Shown in pieces: positions 62,479 to 64,000 of a stretch of DNA of 64,000 bases (position 1 is its first letter; each line of letters begins with the position of its first letter). Source of the stretch: CAXBES01 sp965367015. GTDB lineage: Bacteria > Bacteroidota > Bacteroidia > Flavobacteriales > Flavobacteriaceae. The position numbers and the translations under genes were made by a program. The notes under the pieces are model-generated. The model saw only the letters and a program-made list of their open reading frames with translations. It made no database searches and was not told the origin of the DNA. The DNA is taken from assembly GCA_965367015.1 (NCBI GenBank), contig CBDUGY010000003.1, positions 1 to 64,000 of the forward strand. The letters are read 5' to 3'.

Positions 62479-64000
62479 ATGGCGATCTTAGGTTCGATTA
62501 TAAAAAGTGCAATTGATATTAGCGGATCTTTTTCTTCGGAAAGTTCTCCGGTGGAAGAGCAAAGAAAGGTGCTGAAGCAACTTCTAGATACCGCGAAGGA
62601 TACCGCATTCGGAAAGTACTATGGTTTTAGAAAAATATTGGAATCTGAGGATTTGGAGAGAAGCTTTTCCGAAGCGATTCCCTTTCACGATTATAACAAA
62701 TTAAAGGAAGATTGGTGGGGTCGGGTCATCGATGGACTCGAAGATATCACCTGGCCGGGTAAACCATCATATTTTGCGCTAAGCAGCGGAACTACAGGAA
62801 AAACGAGTAAGCGAATCCCGGTTACCGATGCTATGATTGATGCTATCAGAACTACGGGTATCAAACAGGTGAGTGCACTATCAAATTTTGATCTACCTTC
62901 CGATTTCTTTGAAAAAGAAATTATGATGCTAGGGAGTTCAACCGATCTTAACCAGCGGGATGAATTTCTAGAAGGAGAAATTAGTGGAATTACTGCAAGC
63001 AACATTCCATTTTGGTTTCAGGGGTATTATAAACCGGGAGAAGAAATTGCAAAAATCGATGATTGGGACCAAAGAGTACAAACCATTGCCGAACGTGCTA
63101 AAGATTGGGATATTGGTGCTTTAAGCGGCATTCCCTCTTGGATGGAATTAATGATGAAGAAAGTAATAGAATATCACGGCGCACTAACAATACATGATGT
63201 TTGGCCAAACCTACAAGTATATACCAGTGGAGGTGTTGCGTTTCAGCCATACGAGAAGAGTTTTGAGCAAATTCTGGCAAGACCAATAACCGTAATTGAT
63301 ACGTATCTGGCTTCAGAAGGGTTTATAGCTTTTCAGCAAAGGCCGGAGACCAGGTCTATGAAATTAGTTACCGATAATGGAATCTATTTCGAGTTTGTGC
63401 CTTTCAATCCGGATTATATCAATCAGGACGGATCTTTAAAACAGGATTCTCCGGTGGTAGGCCTGTCCGAAGTAAAAAAAGATCAGGATTATGTATTAAT
63501 CATTAGTACTGTATCTGGGGCATGGCGCTATATTATTGGCGATACGATAGCTTTTACCGACGTTGAAAGAGCAGAAATCATAATTACAGGACGAACCAAA
63601 TTTTTTCTGAATGTTGTCGGTTCGCAACTTTCCGTTAACAAAATGGATACGGCCTTAAGAGAACTGGAAGAACAATTTGATATAGAAATACCTGAATTTA
63701 CAGTAGCTGCTATTCCCATAGAGAATGAATTTCATCATTGTTGGTACCTGGGTACTGATTCTAACGTTGATAACACAAAGCTTGCTGAAGCATTAGATAC
63801 GGCATTAAAAGAAGCAAATAAAAATTATAAAGTTGCCAGAAACAAAGCATTGAAAGGAATAAAGGTAAGTACGGTCTCACCCAATGTTTTTTATGAATGG
63901 AACGATAAGAACAAGAAAAAAGGTGGGCAAGTTAAAATGGAACGGGTTATGAATGAAGAGAAATTTGCCGAATGGGAAACATTCGTTAAGTCTCTCAATT
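62479..64000 (+). CDS. GH3-family adenylate-forming enzyme, N-terminal part
   Basis: A gene running off the right edge; 507 residues are visible from the ATG at 62479 (a second ATG six codons upstream is possible). It begins AILGSIIKSAIDIS and has the GH3 ATP-binding loop SSGTTGKTSKRIP (102-114), IPSWMELMMKKV, VYTSGGVAFQPYE, TYLASEGFIAF and the C-terminal hinge YIIGDTIAF and GRTKFFLNVVG. Plant GH3 proteins join acyl acids to amino acids through an acyl-adenylate. Bacterial members are common in Bacteroidota, but their substrate is not known. Nearly the whole protein is in the window. Confidence 0.88.
   Translation, partial: MAILGSIIKSAIDISGSFSSESSPVEEQRKVLKQLLDTAKDTAFGKYYGFRKILESEDLERSFSEAIPFHDYNKLKEDWWGRVIDGLEDITWPGKPSYFALSSGTTGKTSKRIPVTDAMIDAIRTTGIKQVSALSNFDLPSDFFEKEIMMLGSSTDLNQRDEFLEGEISGITASNIPFWFQGYYKPGEEIAKIDDWDQRVQTIAERAKDWDIGALSGIPSWMELMMKKVIEYHGALTIHDVWPNLQVYTSGGVAFQPYEKSFEQILARPITVIDTYLASEGFIAFQQRPETRSMKLVTDNGIYFEFVPFNPDYINQDGSLKQDSPVVGLSEVKKDQDYVLIISTVSGAWRYIIGDTIAFTDVERAEIIITGRTKFFLNVVGSQLSVNKMDTALRELEEQFDIEIPEFTVAAIPIENEFHHCWYLGTDSNVDNTKLAEALDTALKEANKNYKVARNKALKGIKVSTVSPNVFYEWNDKNKKKGGQVKMERVMNEEKFAEWETFVKSLN

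Overview
The window is a gene-dense stretch of an AT-rich Bacteroidota chromosome, most likely a marine member of the Flavobacteriaceae. This is supported by type IX secretion (T9SS) C-terminal sorting domains, SusC-like carboxypeptidase-regulatory/plug receptors, Bacteroidota-style lipoproteins (Cys followed by acidic residues), bacillithiol synthesis (bshC), the rpmB-rpmG-DUF4295-ftsY-rimO gene order, and many promoters with the TAnnTTTG element typical of the group. No rRNA, tRNA, insertion sequence, prophage or CRISPR array was seen. Both ends cut genes: an S9 peptidase on the left and a GH3-family enzyme on the right.

Layout. 1-10.9 kb: S9 peptidase fragment, a FabH-like synthase, a TonB-dependent receptor, a CoA-binding protein, a sodium:solute symporter, a secreted Asp-box (sortilin-like) protein with T9SS tail, recR and a family 2 glycosyltransferase. 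11-12.3 kb: a 2-oxoacid dehydrogenase E2 gene broken by a one-base deletion in an A run. 12.5-24.1 kb: a surface lipoprotein, a DnaQ/ExoX-like exonuclease, FAH-family enzyme, Hpt protein, cinA, the ribosomal protein/ftsY cluster, a SET-domain protein, rimO, a sialidase-fold lipoprotein and a glycosyltransferase.

24.2-32.8 kb is the most unusual region. A long 11-residue-repeat secreted protein and a T9SS-tailed partner are transcribed away from an ECF sigma factor and a one-pass membrane anti-sigma/TPR protein. These converge on a large TPR-CHAT (caspase-like) protein with a signal peptide and a C-terminal membrane anchor. The predicted topology puts the protease and the anti-sigma sensor domain on the same periplasmic side, which suggests a protease-controlled sigma switch. 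It resembles, without any CRISPR component, the TPR-CHAT/sigma logic of type III-E CRISPR.

33-64 kb is mostly housekeeping: trmL, an M14 carboxypeptidase, bshC, guaA, a LysM/periplasmic-binding-fold lipoprotein, osmC-like, DUF922 and DUF3820 proteins, pyrG, yidC, a MORN-like protein, mnmA, a T9SS subtilisin, a nitronate monooxygenase-like enzyme, a methyltransferase operon, cold shock protein, lysA, sucC, a TerB-like protein, a DUF2254 membrane protein, rluF and the GH3 enzyme. A 473-bp gene-free stretch before rluF contains several perfect inverted repeats and ends in a strong terminator, so it may encode a structured RNA.

Several promoters lie so close to their genes that they decide the start codon (guaA, rluF, mnmA): the nearest ATG sits only a few bases after the TAnnTTTG element, implying almost leaderless mRNAs.
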